Shown in pieces: positions 1-6,201 of a stretch of DNA of 29,552 nucleotides (positions within the stretch are counted from its first letter, which is position 1; every line of letters starts with the position of its first letter). The translations under genes and the position numbers were made by a program. The notes beneath the pieces are model-generated. The model saw nothing but the letters and a program-made list of their open reading frames with translations. It did no database searches and had not been told where the DNA came from. The stretch is from Chitinophagaceae bacterium UBA3961. GTDB taxonomy: Bacteria; Bacteroidota; Bacteroidia; Chitinophagales; Chitinophagaceae. The stretch spans positions 1,397 through 30,948 of the forward strand of contig DGDD01000295.1 of assembly GCA_002385265.1 (NCBI GenBank), read 5' to 3'.

Positions 1-54
1 TTTAGGTATTAGGCTTTAGGTGTTAGGTATTAGGCCTTAGGCATTGGGCTTTAG
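1..54. repeat. Degenerate TTAGG-rich short tandem repeat
   Basis: The first 54 bases are built from 6-7-base units of the form TTAGGY or ATTAGGC repeated about eight times with small changes. The tract stops about 45 bases before the umuC start and has no coding character. It is probably a low-complexity spacer that continues left of the window. Its full length cannot be seen. Confidence 0.6.
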
Positions 55-99
55 CCGAACCATTCGATCGTCATCACTAGTTAAAACAGGCAAATACAC

Positions 100-1380
100 A
101 TGTTCGCCATTGTAGACTGTAACTCCTTTTATTGCTCTTGTGAGCGTTTGTTCCGACCCGATCTCTGGAACAAACCCGTTGTGGTATTGAGCAATAACGA
201 TGGCTGTATCATCGCCCGCACCGATGAAGCCAAACAATTGGGCGTGGGAATGGCCGCGCCGTATTACCAAAACCGTGGCATCATTGAACAACACAAAGTA
301 GCCGTTTTTTCGTCTAACTATCACCTTTATGGCGATATGAGCAAACGCGTGATGGAAACCCTCCGCTTCCTCACCAGTACCAAACAAGTAGAAGTGTATT
401 CGGTAGACGAAGCCTTTGTAAACCTCGCTCAATTCCAACCCGACCAACTGACGCAACTGGCCTTTCAATTCAAAGACACCGTTGAACTCTGGACCGGTAT
501 CAAAGTATCGGTAGGCCTCGCACCCAGTAAAGTGCTTTCCAAAGTAGCAAACCGATTGGCGAAAAAAGATAAGAAAGGAAGCCGAGGCGTAATGGTATTG
601 CAAACCGGCGAACAAATAAAAGAAGCACTGGAACGCACCCCCATTGAAGACATCTGGGGTGTAGGAAGACAATACGCATTGAAACTAAGAAATCTTGGAA
701 TCGACAACGGACTTCGGCTAAGCACCATGCCTATCGAATGGGCGCGGAAAAACCTTGGAGGCGTAGTAGGCACTCGACTCATCCGGGAACTCAACGGCGA
801 ACCCTGCATCCCCATGAAAGATCCACTTGAAACTAAAAAGATGATTGCCACTACTCGAATGTTTGGAACTACTGTTACCGAACTGAAAGATCTAAAAGAA
901 GCCGTGGCCACCTATGCATCCAGAGCAGCAGAAAAGTTGCGCAGGCAATATTGCGCCGCTTCCTACATCGATGTGTTTTTAGTAACCAACGGAACCGTTA
1001 ATGAAAAATATGTTTACAGTCCGCAAACACGTCACTTAAGCACCAATCTACCCCATGCTACCAACAACACCGATGATTTCATCAAGTATGCCATGCCGTT
1101 AGTAGAGCAATTGTATGAACGCGGATTGAAATACCTCAAAGCAGGGATCACGTTGGGCGAAATTGTACCGGAATCAGCTATTCAAACCAATCTCTTTGCA
1201 TCGACTATGCCTGAATCAAAGCGAGCCTTGATGGATGCCATTGATAACATCAATTTCAGTCAGCGAAACGATGCCATAAAATACGCTGCAAGTGGCCTCA
1301 CCAGAAATTGGAAGATGCGGCAAGAAATGCGAAGCGGTCGATTTACCACGCGTTGGGAAGAACTACCCGATGCACATTAA
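100..1380 (+). CDS. umuC: UmuC-type Y-family translesion DNA polymerase (Pol V catalytic subunit)
   Basis: This encodes an error-prone Y-family DNA polymerase that copies past damaged bases as part of the SOS-type response. The 426-residue product has the usual UmuC length. The N-terminus MFAIVDCNSFYCSCERLF carries the first metal-binding Asp (D6). The second acidic motif is YSVDEAF with D103 and E104. The segment NNDGCIIARTDEAK is typical of UmuC, and GLAPSKVLSKVANRLAKK matches the palm region. Helix-hairpin-helix-like residues (IEDIWGVGRQ) follow near residue 185, and the little-finger domain fills the C-terminal third. No UmuD-like reading frame occurs in the 99 bases upstream, which hold a repeat, so the usual umuDC order is either broken or lies outside the window. 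The last 11 bases overlap the next gene, which suggests translational coupling. The family assignment is very secure; damage regulation is inferred from the family only. Confidence 0.95.
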   Translation: MFAIVDCNSFYCSCERLFRPDLWNKPVVVLSNNDGCIIARTDEAKQLGVGMAAPYYQNRGIIEQHKVAVFSSNYHLYGDMSKRVMETLRFLTSTKQVEVYSVDEAFVNLAQFQPDQLTQLAFQFKDTVELWTGIKVSVGLAPSKVLSKVANRLAKKDKKGSRGVMVLQTGEQIKEALERTPIEDIWGVGRQYALKLRNLGIDNGLRLSTMPIEWARKNLGGVVGTRLIRELNGEPCIPMKDPLETKKMIATTRMFGTTVTELKDLKEAVATYASRAAEKLRRQYCAASYIDVFLVTNGTVNEKYVYSPQTRHLSTNLPHATNNTDDFIKYAMPLVEQLYERGLKYLKAGITLGEIVPESAIQTNLFASTMPESKRALMDAIDNINFSQRNDAIKYAASGLTRNWKMRQEMRSGRFTTRWEELPDAH

Positions 1381-1993
1381 AATAATTGCTATGACAGGAG
1401 CAGACGACTATATAAAACCACCTTTCAATGAAGATCCATTCCCAACGGGATCGGGGAATGAAGCAGCAGGAAAGCTTCATAACGCCTACACTATTTCCTT
1501 CGCCCTGCTCACACCGCCATTATTGGTAGCAATGACCAAACAACCCATGTACTTCGTGCGACAATATTACCCGGATGGAGAAGGCTGGCGCGATGATAAA
1601 AGAACGCCATTACTCTTCACGCATTATACTGCCCATGAAACAGACCGTGAGCGCGCAGAACGCCATATGCGCTTGTTATTTCACGACAAGTACCGCTTTC
1701 TTTACTATTCCAACAACCCCGAACACATGGATCGCCTGTTAAAAGCAGCCCATCAACCGGAAGGATATCGTATCCACGTGAACCTTTTGGATCGAAAATG
1801 GAAACCTTCTCAACTAATCAAAAAACGCATCAATGAATACATTGAACGAGAATTGCGGTGGTGGAAATACCAGCCCAACGATTCCGTAAAAGTGACCCTG
1901 AAAGACCGCTACGGAAAAATTTACCTTGCCATCAAGTGGAAAGAATTTCAGGTGGAAGTGGGTTACAATGAAGTGATTGGTATTAAATCCTAA
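1370..1993 (+). CDS. Unrecognised 207-residue protein overlapping umuC
   Basis: I do not recognise this family. The ATG at 1370 overlaps the umuC stop by 11 bases. A second in-frame ATG at 1391, giving a 200-residue protein starting MTGADDYIKPP, is an equally plausible start. The protein has no signal peptide or membrane segment and is rich in aromatic and charged residues. Notable stretches are LLTPPLLVAMTKQPMYFVR, a polar middle with HYTAHETDRERAERHMR, and a basic C-terminal part (KWKPSQLIKKRINEYIER, then RWWKYQ) ending in two probable beta-strands. This composition suits a soluble, possibly nucleic-acid- or protein-binding factor, but that is only an inference. The overlap argues for co-expression with umuC. 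Its last four bases overlap the end of the convergent DinB-like gene. Confidence 0.75.
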   Translation: MHIKIIAMTGADDYIKPPFNEDPFPTGSGNEAAGKLHNAYTISFALLTPPLLVAMTKQPMYFVRQYYPDGEGWRDDKRTPLLFTHYTAHETDRERAERHMRLLFHDKYRFLYYSNNPEHMDRLLKAAHQPEGYRIHVNLLDRKWKPSQLIKKRINEYIERELRWWKYQPNDSVKVTLKDRYGKIYLAIKWKEFQVEVGYNEVIGIKS

Positions 1994-2445
1994 ACCAATT
2001 TTCGCATCGCTAACATGTAACCCATATGCATGCCTTCGTGGTAATTGTTGAAGATCAACGCATCTTCCAGTGAGGCTAGATGAAAGCCGGTAACCGTAGT
2101 ACGTTCGGTATACTGAGTGAAAAGTCCTTTCTCTAAATCGGCTTCCAATTGATCGGGTAGTGAATGCAAAAGAATCCGTAAATGATCCACTTCTTCTTGT
2201 GTCAGGTCTCGCTCCGGTTTGCTTCCGGGTTTAAACTGATCGAACAAAGCATCCGAAACATAGAGGGGTAGTCCGGAACCACGGTAAACAATTGACTGCT
2301 GCGCTACAATAACATGACCAACATTCCAGATCAAATTGTTCTTAAATCCTTCCGGGATCTTATTCAATTGATCCAAGGAATAACTGTCTACACTATTTTG
2401 CACTAACTTTCTTCCGGAGCGAAGGGCTTTGATGTGGGGGTTCAT
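1990..2445 (-). CDS. DinB superfamily protein
   Basis: This is a 151-residue four-helix-bundle protein of the DinB/YfiT superfamily, whose members are metal-dependent enzymes, often thiol transferases, or proteins of unknown role. The expected metal-binding histidine triad is visible: H44 in WNVGHVIVAQQ, and H136 and H140 in NNYHEGMHMGYM. The length fits the family (about 150-170 residues). The ATG at 2445 is the only good start. It is the second gene of a probable - strand pair, lying 16 bases after the GxxExxY gene, and it meets the unknown gene of the umuC operon tail to tail with a 4-base overlap. DinB here is not the DinB/Pol IV polymerase. The exact reaction is not predictable from the sequence. 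Confidence 0.88.
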   Translation of the reverse strand: MNPHIKALRSGRKLVQNSVDSYSLDQLNKIPEGFKNNLIWNVGHVIVAQQSIVYRGSGLPLYVSDALFDQFKPGSKPERDLTQEEVDHLRILLHSLPDQLEADLEKGLFTQYTERTTVTGFHLASLEDALIFNNYHEGMHMGYMLAMRKLV

Positions 2446-2461
2446 GTCAATTTTTTATAGT

Positions 2462-2842
2462 TCAAAAGTAACCATTAATTACTCGCTTAAAGCCATTTTT
2501 CAATAAAACCGTATTGAAGTTAATCAGTACGCCGAGCTTTTTATCAGTCAATCTTAAATAAGTAATCAATTGAGCGCGGTGAATCTCCAAAATTTCAGAA
2601 ATCGCTTTTAATTCAACAACTACTGAATCTTCCACCATTAAATCAATACGGTATCCTTCATCGAGGGCTACTCCGTTATAAACAATCGGGACACGCATTT
2701 GCCGAACTACTTTTAGTCCCGCCGCTTTCAACTCTATCGCCAAACATTTTTCATAAACACTCTCCAATAAACCCGGACCCAACGTTCTATGTACTTTCAA
2801 TGCACATTCAAAAATGATGTCACATATTTCGTTTTCAGTCAT
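2462..2842 (-). CDS. GxxExxY protein (PDDEXK_3 family)
   Basis: This 126-residue protein belongs to the GxxExxY family, a widespread group of unknown function with a predicted PD-(D/E)XK nuclease fold. The name-giving motif is G24-L-L-E27-S-V-Y30. The nuclease-like core is R-I-D67 followed by E77-L-K79, which is the D...ExK arrangement, so the predicted active site looks intact. The length is normal and the ATG at 2842 starts the conserved N-terminal helix. It precedes the DinB-like gene by 16 bases on the same strand and probably shares its transcript. No toxin, methylase or integrase partner is seen nearby. Confidence 0.93.
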   Translation of the reverse strand: MTENEICDIIFECALKVHRTLGPGLLESVYEKCLAIELKAAGLKVVRQMRVPIVYNGVALDEGYRIDLMVEDSVVVELKAISEILEIHRAQLITYLRLTDKKLGVLINFNTVLLKNGFKRVINGYF

Positions 2843-2903
2843 CTAACAAAACTAATACAGCTTAGCGATTGTAAACGTCACTTTAGTTGTAGCGCACAAT
2901 CAA

Positions 2904-2992
2904 AACCACAGGGACACGAAGTCACGAAGTCACGGACGCTCTAAAAAACCAAGCAAACACCCACTACCCCGTGCCTCTGTGCCTCCGTGGTT
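2904..2992. repeat. Imperfect inverted repeat (REP-like) in the namZ-GxxExxY spacer
   Basis: The arm at 2904-2926 (AACCACAGGGACACGAAG...) is the imperfect reverse complement of the arm at 2970-2992 (CGTGCCTCTGTGCCTCCGTGG...), with about 17 of 23 positions pairing and roughly 43 bases between them. Each side also shows short direct repeats: CACGAAGT twice on the left and GGTTCC three times on the right, up to 3010. It lies just downstream of namZ and upstream of the GxxExxY gene, so it may end the namZ transcript. Such GTGGTTCCGTGG-rich elements look like dispersed repeats, but only one copy is in the window. Confidence 0.5.
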
Positions 2993-3010
2993 CCGTGGTT
3001 CCTTGGTTCC

Positions 3011-4087
3011 CTAACACTCATCCAACCTACAACCTAGTAACTTTTCCAAATGGCCCTTCCCGCTCGGGTTTACCACAGTCTTGTACAAACGCTCCGGTAC
3101 ATTGTACGAATGAACTTCGTAAATACTCTTCAACAAGGCGATACCCGTAGCAACCGGCTTAAACAACTGATAATCCGTCACTATTATACGCATGCCATAA
3201 ATAACTTCTCCCGCAAACAATCCCCATTCAGGAACATACGATTGATGTTCGAAGCGGACGCCGGCTAACGCCTTCGACCTTAAAGCATCCAATACCCTCA
3301 CTGGATTCATCCAAGGTGCCCCAAAAATGCGAAACGGATAGGGAGTGCCTCGGCCTTCATTTACTTCAATGCCTTCCAACAGTCCCATACCCGGATATAC
3401 CATAGCAGTTTCCCAATTCGGAATTGCCGGCGAGGTAGGTCTAAAGATCCAATTAGTAGGTGCAATAGCCATTCGATCCCAATTTCGAGTATTCACTACC
3501 GTTAAATCAACACCTAAGTGCTTAGTTTCATTGAAATAGGTGGCTAACTCACCCAGTGTTTTATTGTGACGAATTGGAATATCCCATCGTCCAATAAAGG
3601 AACTGTACTTTCTTTCGTTTAAGCCCGGGCCCTCTATTTTCGAGGGATTGCCTCCCAAAGGATTGGGTCGATCTAATACAAACAAAGGCTTTCCCGCGGC
3701 GGCGGCAGCTTCCATTACATAGGTCATGGTCCACAGATAGGTATAGAACCTGCAACCCACATCGGGTATATCAAAAAGTAGGAGGTCAACATCCTTTAAA
3801 TCATCCATGCTCGGCGCCAATCGGTCTCCATACAAACTAATAACCGGAATAGTCGTTCCTTCATATACACTGTGCGCCTGCGCCACCCCATCTTCACCGG
3901 CCGCGCTGAATCCATGCTCAGGGCTAAACAATTTCACAACATTAAATCCATTCGCGAGCAGTGCATCCACCGATTTTACATCGTTCCTTGTATGCGCTAC
4001 TGAATTCGTTACAAAACCCATGCGCCTACTCTTAAGATGCGTATACTCTTGCAACCAAATATCAATACCAAACAGTAAATCGTCCAT
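3011..4087 (-). CDS. namZ: NamZ-like exo-beta-N-acetylmuramidase (DUF1343)
   Basis: This is a 358-residue DUF1343/NamZ protein. Characterised members remove terminal N-acetylmuramic acid from peptidoglycan fragments during cell-wall turnover and recycling. Family motifs run through the whole protein: GFVTNSVAHTRN, VVKLFSPEHGF, DIPDVGCRFYTYLWTM, VLDRPNPLGG, a GLLEGIEVNEGRGTPYPF segment and FGAPWMNP, followed by the smaller C-terminal domain. The chosen ATG at 4087 gives MDDLLFGIDIWLQEY, which aligns with the start of the mature domain. A TTG at 4111 would add only eight residues. Neither start gives a signal peptide, although many relatives are exported. The gene begins 4 bases after the SRAP gene stop and is probably cotranscribed with it. 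A lipoprotein amidase gene about 1.3 kb away acts on the same polymer. Confidence 0.9.
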   Translation of the reverse strand: MDDLLFGIDIWLQEYTHLKSRRMGFVTNSVAHTRNDVKSVDALLANGFNVVKLFSPEHGFSAAGEDGVAQAHSVYEGTTIPVISLYGDRLAPSMDDLKDVDLLLFDIPDVGCRFYTYLWTMTYVMEAAAAAGKPLFVLDRPNPLGGNPSKIEGPGLNERKYSSFIGRWDIPIRHNKTLGELATYFNETKHLGVDLTVVNTRNWDRMAIAPTNWIFRPTSPAIPNWETAMVYPGMGLLEGIEVNEGRGTPYPFRIFGAPWMNPVRVLDALRSKALAGVRFEHQSYVPEWGLFAGEVIYGMRIIVTDYQLFKPVATGIALLKSIYEVHSYNVPERLYKTVVNPSGKGHLEKLLGCRLDEC

Positions 4088-4091
4088 GAAT

Positions 4092-4820
4092 TTAAAAAAG
4101 TGTGTTATCAATGCGTTGTATAACAGAAGCGTCGTCGGCCTTTCTCGTGCGAATCGTATTCACCGGCCAAGCTTCCATTCTACTATCGGGGAATTCGAAA
4201 CTCAGTATATCACGAATGCCTTCATCCGTTAAATTTGGATCCAACCATTTAAACAAATGCTCTTTCGATAAGAGCATCGGCATTCGATGACTATTTGGAC
4301 CGTCATTGTGTATAGACGCCATTAAAGGATTCGCTTCTCGCGTAATAACGGTGAAGGTTCCAATGACCTCTCCCGTTTCCGGATTGGGTAATGGAGAATA
4401 GTTGTAAAGACCGGCTATGAAGAAAACCGGGCCATCGGTTGTTTTGATGAAATAGGGAGTTTTTTTCTTGCCACCGGTATCCTTGTGTTCAAAGAATCCG
4501 GTTGTTGGAACCAAGCAACGTTGGTTTCTTAATTTATGCCAAACAGAGCGCTTATCATCTAACAACTTTTCACTTCTCGCATTGGCCATGCTGGTTCTGT
4601 ATTCTTTGATTTTCTCCGCCGTGTTCATATAATCGGCAATCACGCCCCATTCAAACAACTCGATACTCAACTCCTTCCCATCGTTAACTACTACAGGCCA
4701 TTTGGAAAAGCTTTGGGCTACTTTGTGATAGGTTGGTTCGAATTGAAAAGGAGGCTCCTTAGTGTTGAGGTAGTCTGATACCAATTTGATATTGCTAAAA
4801 AAAGAGAGATCGTAACACAT
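4092..4820 (-). CDS. SRAP-family protein (YedK/HMCES-like, abasic-site DNA crosslinker)
   Basis: This encodes a 242-residue SOS response-associated peptidase (SRAP) protein. In the family, the amino-terminal Cys exposed after Met removal forms a thiazolidine crosslink with abasic sites in single-stranded DNA and shields them. The catalytic C2 (MCYDLS), N80 (MANARSEKL), E111 (GFFEHK, a variant of the usual GFYEW) and H178 (NSHRMPMLL) are all present. The ATG at 4820 is fixed by the need for Cys at position 2. The gene has its own probable promoter and heads a two-gene unit with namZ. Together with umuC 3 kb away it gives this region a DNA-damage-tolerance flavour, though a functional link is only inferred. 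Confidence 0.95.
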   Translation of the reverse strand: MCYDLSFFSNIKLVSDYLNTKEPPFQFEPTYHKVAQSFSKWPVVVNDGKELSIELFEWGVIADYMNTAEKIKEYRTSMANARSEKLLDDKRSVWHKLRNQRCLVPTTGFFEHKDTGGKKKTPYFIKTTDGPVFFIAGLYNYSPLPNPETGEVIGTFTVITREANPLMASIHNDGPNSHRMPMLLSKEHLFKWLDPNLTDEGIRDILSFEFPDSRMEAWPVNTIRTRKADDASVIQRIDNTLF

Positions 4821-4861
4821 AGTGCAGGCATTTGATAGTTGAGCTTTGGCTCATACGCAAT

Positions 4862-4869
4862 CAAAAGTA
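4862..4869 (-). promoter_or_regulatory. Candidate Bacteroidota -7 element upstream of the SRAP gene
   Basis: On the - strand this reads TACTTTTG, matching the Bacteroidota consensus TAnnTTTG at all fixed positions. It lies 41 bases before the SRAP start. The nearest TTTG that could serve as the -33 element is about 25 bases upstream, slightly beyond the usual spacing, so the call is tentative. Confidence 0.4.
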
Positions 4870-4879
4870 TCAAATTTTA

Positions 4880-4913
4880 GGTTGCTTGAGGGGTCAAAAA
4901 ACGAAAAGCAACC
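4880..4913. promoter_or_regulatory. Perfect 8-bp inverted repeat upstream of the SRAP promoter
   Basis: GGTTGCTT at 4880-4887 is the exact reverse complement of AAGCAACC at 4906-4913, with an 18-base centre. It lies directly upstream of the candidate -7 box, so it covers the -33 region of the SRAP-namZ promoter. It could be an operator for a dimeric regulator or the remains of a hairpin. Nothing else in the sequence decides between these. Confidence 0.35.
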
Positions 4914-5084
4914 CGACTGGGGATTGTCGTTTTCTCATTCTTCTTATTTTCACCACAGATACCCTTTAGATCAAGTTTTGAGTTATTGAGTTTTAAGTTA
5001 TTAAGTATTGCGCAGCTGCGCTGCTTGTTATTCGCAAAGGGGAAGAAGTTAAAAATGGAGCGCAAAGGGTTTGGTCTTCTAAAG

Positions 5085-5110
5085 TTTTTTTGAACCGCGG
5101 CGGCGCAGCG
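5085..5110. repeat. Dispersed T-tract plus GC motif, copy 1
   Basis: Seven T bases followed by GAACCGCGGCGGCGCAGCG. The same 26-base arrangement recurs at 29268-29293 with one mismatch. Both copies lie in non-coding DNA next to other repeats. The nearby palindrome at 5010-5021 shares the GCGCAGC core. Confidence 0.7.
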
Positions 5111-5165
5111 CTGGCAGTCTCTCTATAATTCCTCGCTTCCCGTCTCCTCCATCCTCATTCCTGTA

Positions 5166-5374
5166 TTCCCCTTGTTCCTCTCCCTGTTCTTTCTCTGTAT
5201 TTCCTCTATCCTCGTTTCCTCTCATCCTCGTTCCTACTTCGCGGCCGTTTAATTATTAATTCTTAACTCTTAATTCAATTCCCCCTGTTCCTCTCCCTGT
5301 TCTTTCTCTGTATTTCCTCTATCCTCGTTTCCTCTCATCCTCGTTCCTGCTTCGCGGCTGTTCAATTATTAATT
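5166..5374. repeat. 113-bp-period tandem duplication, pyrimidine-rich
   Basis: A segment of about 96 bases at 5166-5261 is repeated at 5279-5374 with about four substitutions (5172, 5236, 5245 and 5249 against their partners). The 17 bases between copies and the flanking tails are AT-rich. Each copy begins TTCCCC, contains CTCCCTGTTCTTTCTCTG and CCTCTCATCCTCGTTCC, and ends in ATTATTAATT. No conserved frame is maintained. A 14-base piece (CCTCTCATCCTCGT) reappears at 29538-29551, so the unit belongs to a dispersed family. Confidence 0.85.
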
Positions 5375-5394
5375 ATTACTTATTAATTATTAAT

Positions 5395-6198
5395 TCACTG
5401 GTATTTCCTCACCAACTCCGCCAATATCTTCCGATCCCCATCACCAATAACTTTTGTAGTATCTGCAGGTGAGAAATGAATTTTATAACTCTGAATGGCA
5501 GCTAAACTGTCTTTAATATTATAACCAACAATGCGAAGGGCTTGCATGGCATTGAAATTATCAGGAACTACGGTTGTAGTAGTATCATACCAATACCCAT
5601 AACCGGCATCTGCCAATTGCTTCCAAGGGAAGAAGCGACTGGGATCTACTTTACGACCCGGTGCTATATCGGCATGACCAACAAAATTTGCTTGTGGAAT
5701 ATTATAGGCGCGTTTCAATCTTCCTAATAAATCTACTAATGAATTGATCTGTGCTTCTGTAAAGGGTTCAAATCCATTGTTGTCAATTTCAATGCCCATG
5801 CTGCAACTGTTTAAATCGGTAGTATTACCCCATCGGCTCACGCCCGCGTGAAAGGCTCTCAATTGATCATTCAACATATGGAACACCGTTCCCTCTCTGC
5901 ATACCACATAATGAGCACTTACTTGGGTAGCCGTTTTTGTGAAGGTCTTAAGCGTTTGATCGCAGCTGTTCTGCGCAGTATGATGAATCACTACAAAATT
6001 CGGGCGGCGCATCGAAAAATTCACTGTTCCTGCAAAATAAGGCGCATTGCTTACTGAATCTTCCAATGGATACATCCGCAACAACTTACTATAGGCCTTG
6101 GCCTGCTTCTTATAGTCTCTGTTAGTAGAAGAATACGGCCCTTTCGAACAGGCCATAAAAAACAGTAAACCCATCAGAACAGTTGCTGTTATTCTCAT
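5395..6198 (-). CDS. Lipoprotein N-acetylmuramoyl-L-alanine amidase (Amidase_2)
   Basis: This 267-residue protein belongs to the zinc amidases that cut the bond between N-acetylmuramic acid and L-alanine in peptidoglycan or its fragments (AmiD-like). The N-terminus MRITATVLMGLLFFMAC is a lipoprotein signal with the lipid-accepting Cys at 17. The lipobox FMAC is loose but acceptable for this phylum. The Amidase_2 domain spans about residues 65-195, with probable zinc ligands H72 (VIHHTAQ), H175 (FVGHADIAP) and D185 (KVDPSRFFPW), and the catalytic-type Glu137 in MGIEIDN. A C-terminal region of about 60 residues may be a peptidoglycan-binding bundle. The gene starts 3 bases after the helicase stop, so it is cotranscribed with it. 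It probably acts in the periplasm, anchored to a membrane. Confidence 0.93.
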   Translation of the reverse strand: MRITATVLMGLLFFMACSKGPYSSTNRDYKKQAKAYSKLLRMYPLEDSVSNAPYFAGTVNFSMRRPNFVVIHHTAQNSCDQTLKTFTKTATQVSAHYVVCREGTVFHMLNDQLRAFHAGVSRWGNTTDLNSCSMGIEIDNNGFEPFTEAQINSLVDLLGRLKRAYNIPQANFVGHADIAPGRKVDPSRFFPWKQLADAGYGYWYDTTTTVVPDNFNAMQALRIVGYNIKDSLAAIQSYKIHFSPADTTKVIGDGDRKILAELVRKYQ

Positions 6199-6201
6199 AA
6201 C

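Larger units (their letters stand above)
4821..5394. other. 574-bp repeat-rich spacer without a credible gene
   Basis: Between the SRAP start and the end of the amidase gene I see no convincing gene. The stretch holds the SRAP promoter region, a perfect 12-base palindrome GCGCAGCTGCGC (5010-5021), a copy of a dispersed T-tract/GC motif (5085-5110), a pyrimidine-rich 113-bp tandem duplication (5166-5374), and an AT-rich tail of repeated TTAATTA units up to the amidase stop. A 62-codon open frame on the - strand (4877-5065) crosses these repeats and has no family resemblance. Confidence 0.7.

Noticed and set aside
1..54. Telomere-like TTAGG repeat implying a linear replicon end
   Set aside because: The units are degenerate, the tract is short, and it sits directly before an ordinary bacterial gene at an arbitrary window edge.
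37..672. Long open frame on the - strand opposite umuC
   Set aside because: It is the antisense shadow of a clearly conserved Y-family polymerase and shows no family motifs of its own. The same applies to 465-911.
4087..4111. TTG start for namZ that would overlap the SRAP gene
   Set aside because: The ATG at 4087 fits the family N-terminus, and the extra eight residues add neither a signal nor conserved sequence.
3807..4232. Open frame on the + strand across the namZ-SRAP junction
   Set aside because: It lies opposite two well-supported genes and has no recognisable domain.
4877..5065. 62-codon frame on the - strand in the repeat-rich spacer
   Set aside because: It crosses a palindrome and repeat-like DNA and has no family resemblance or clear initiation context.
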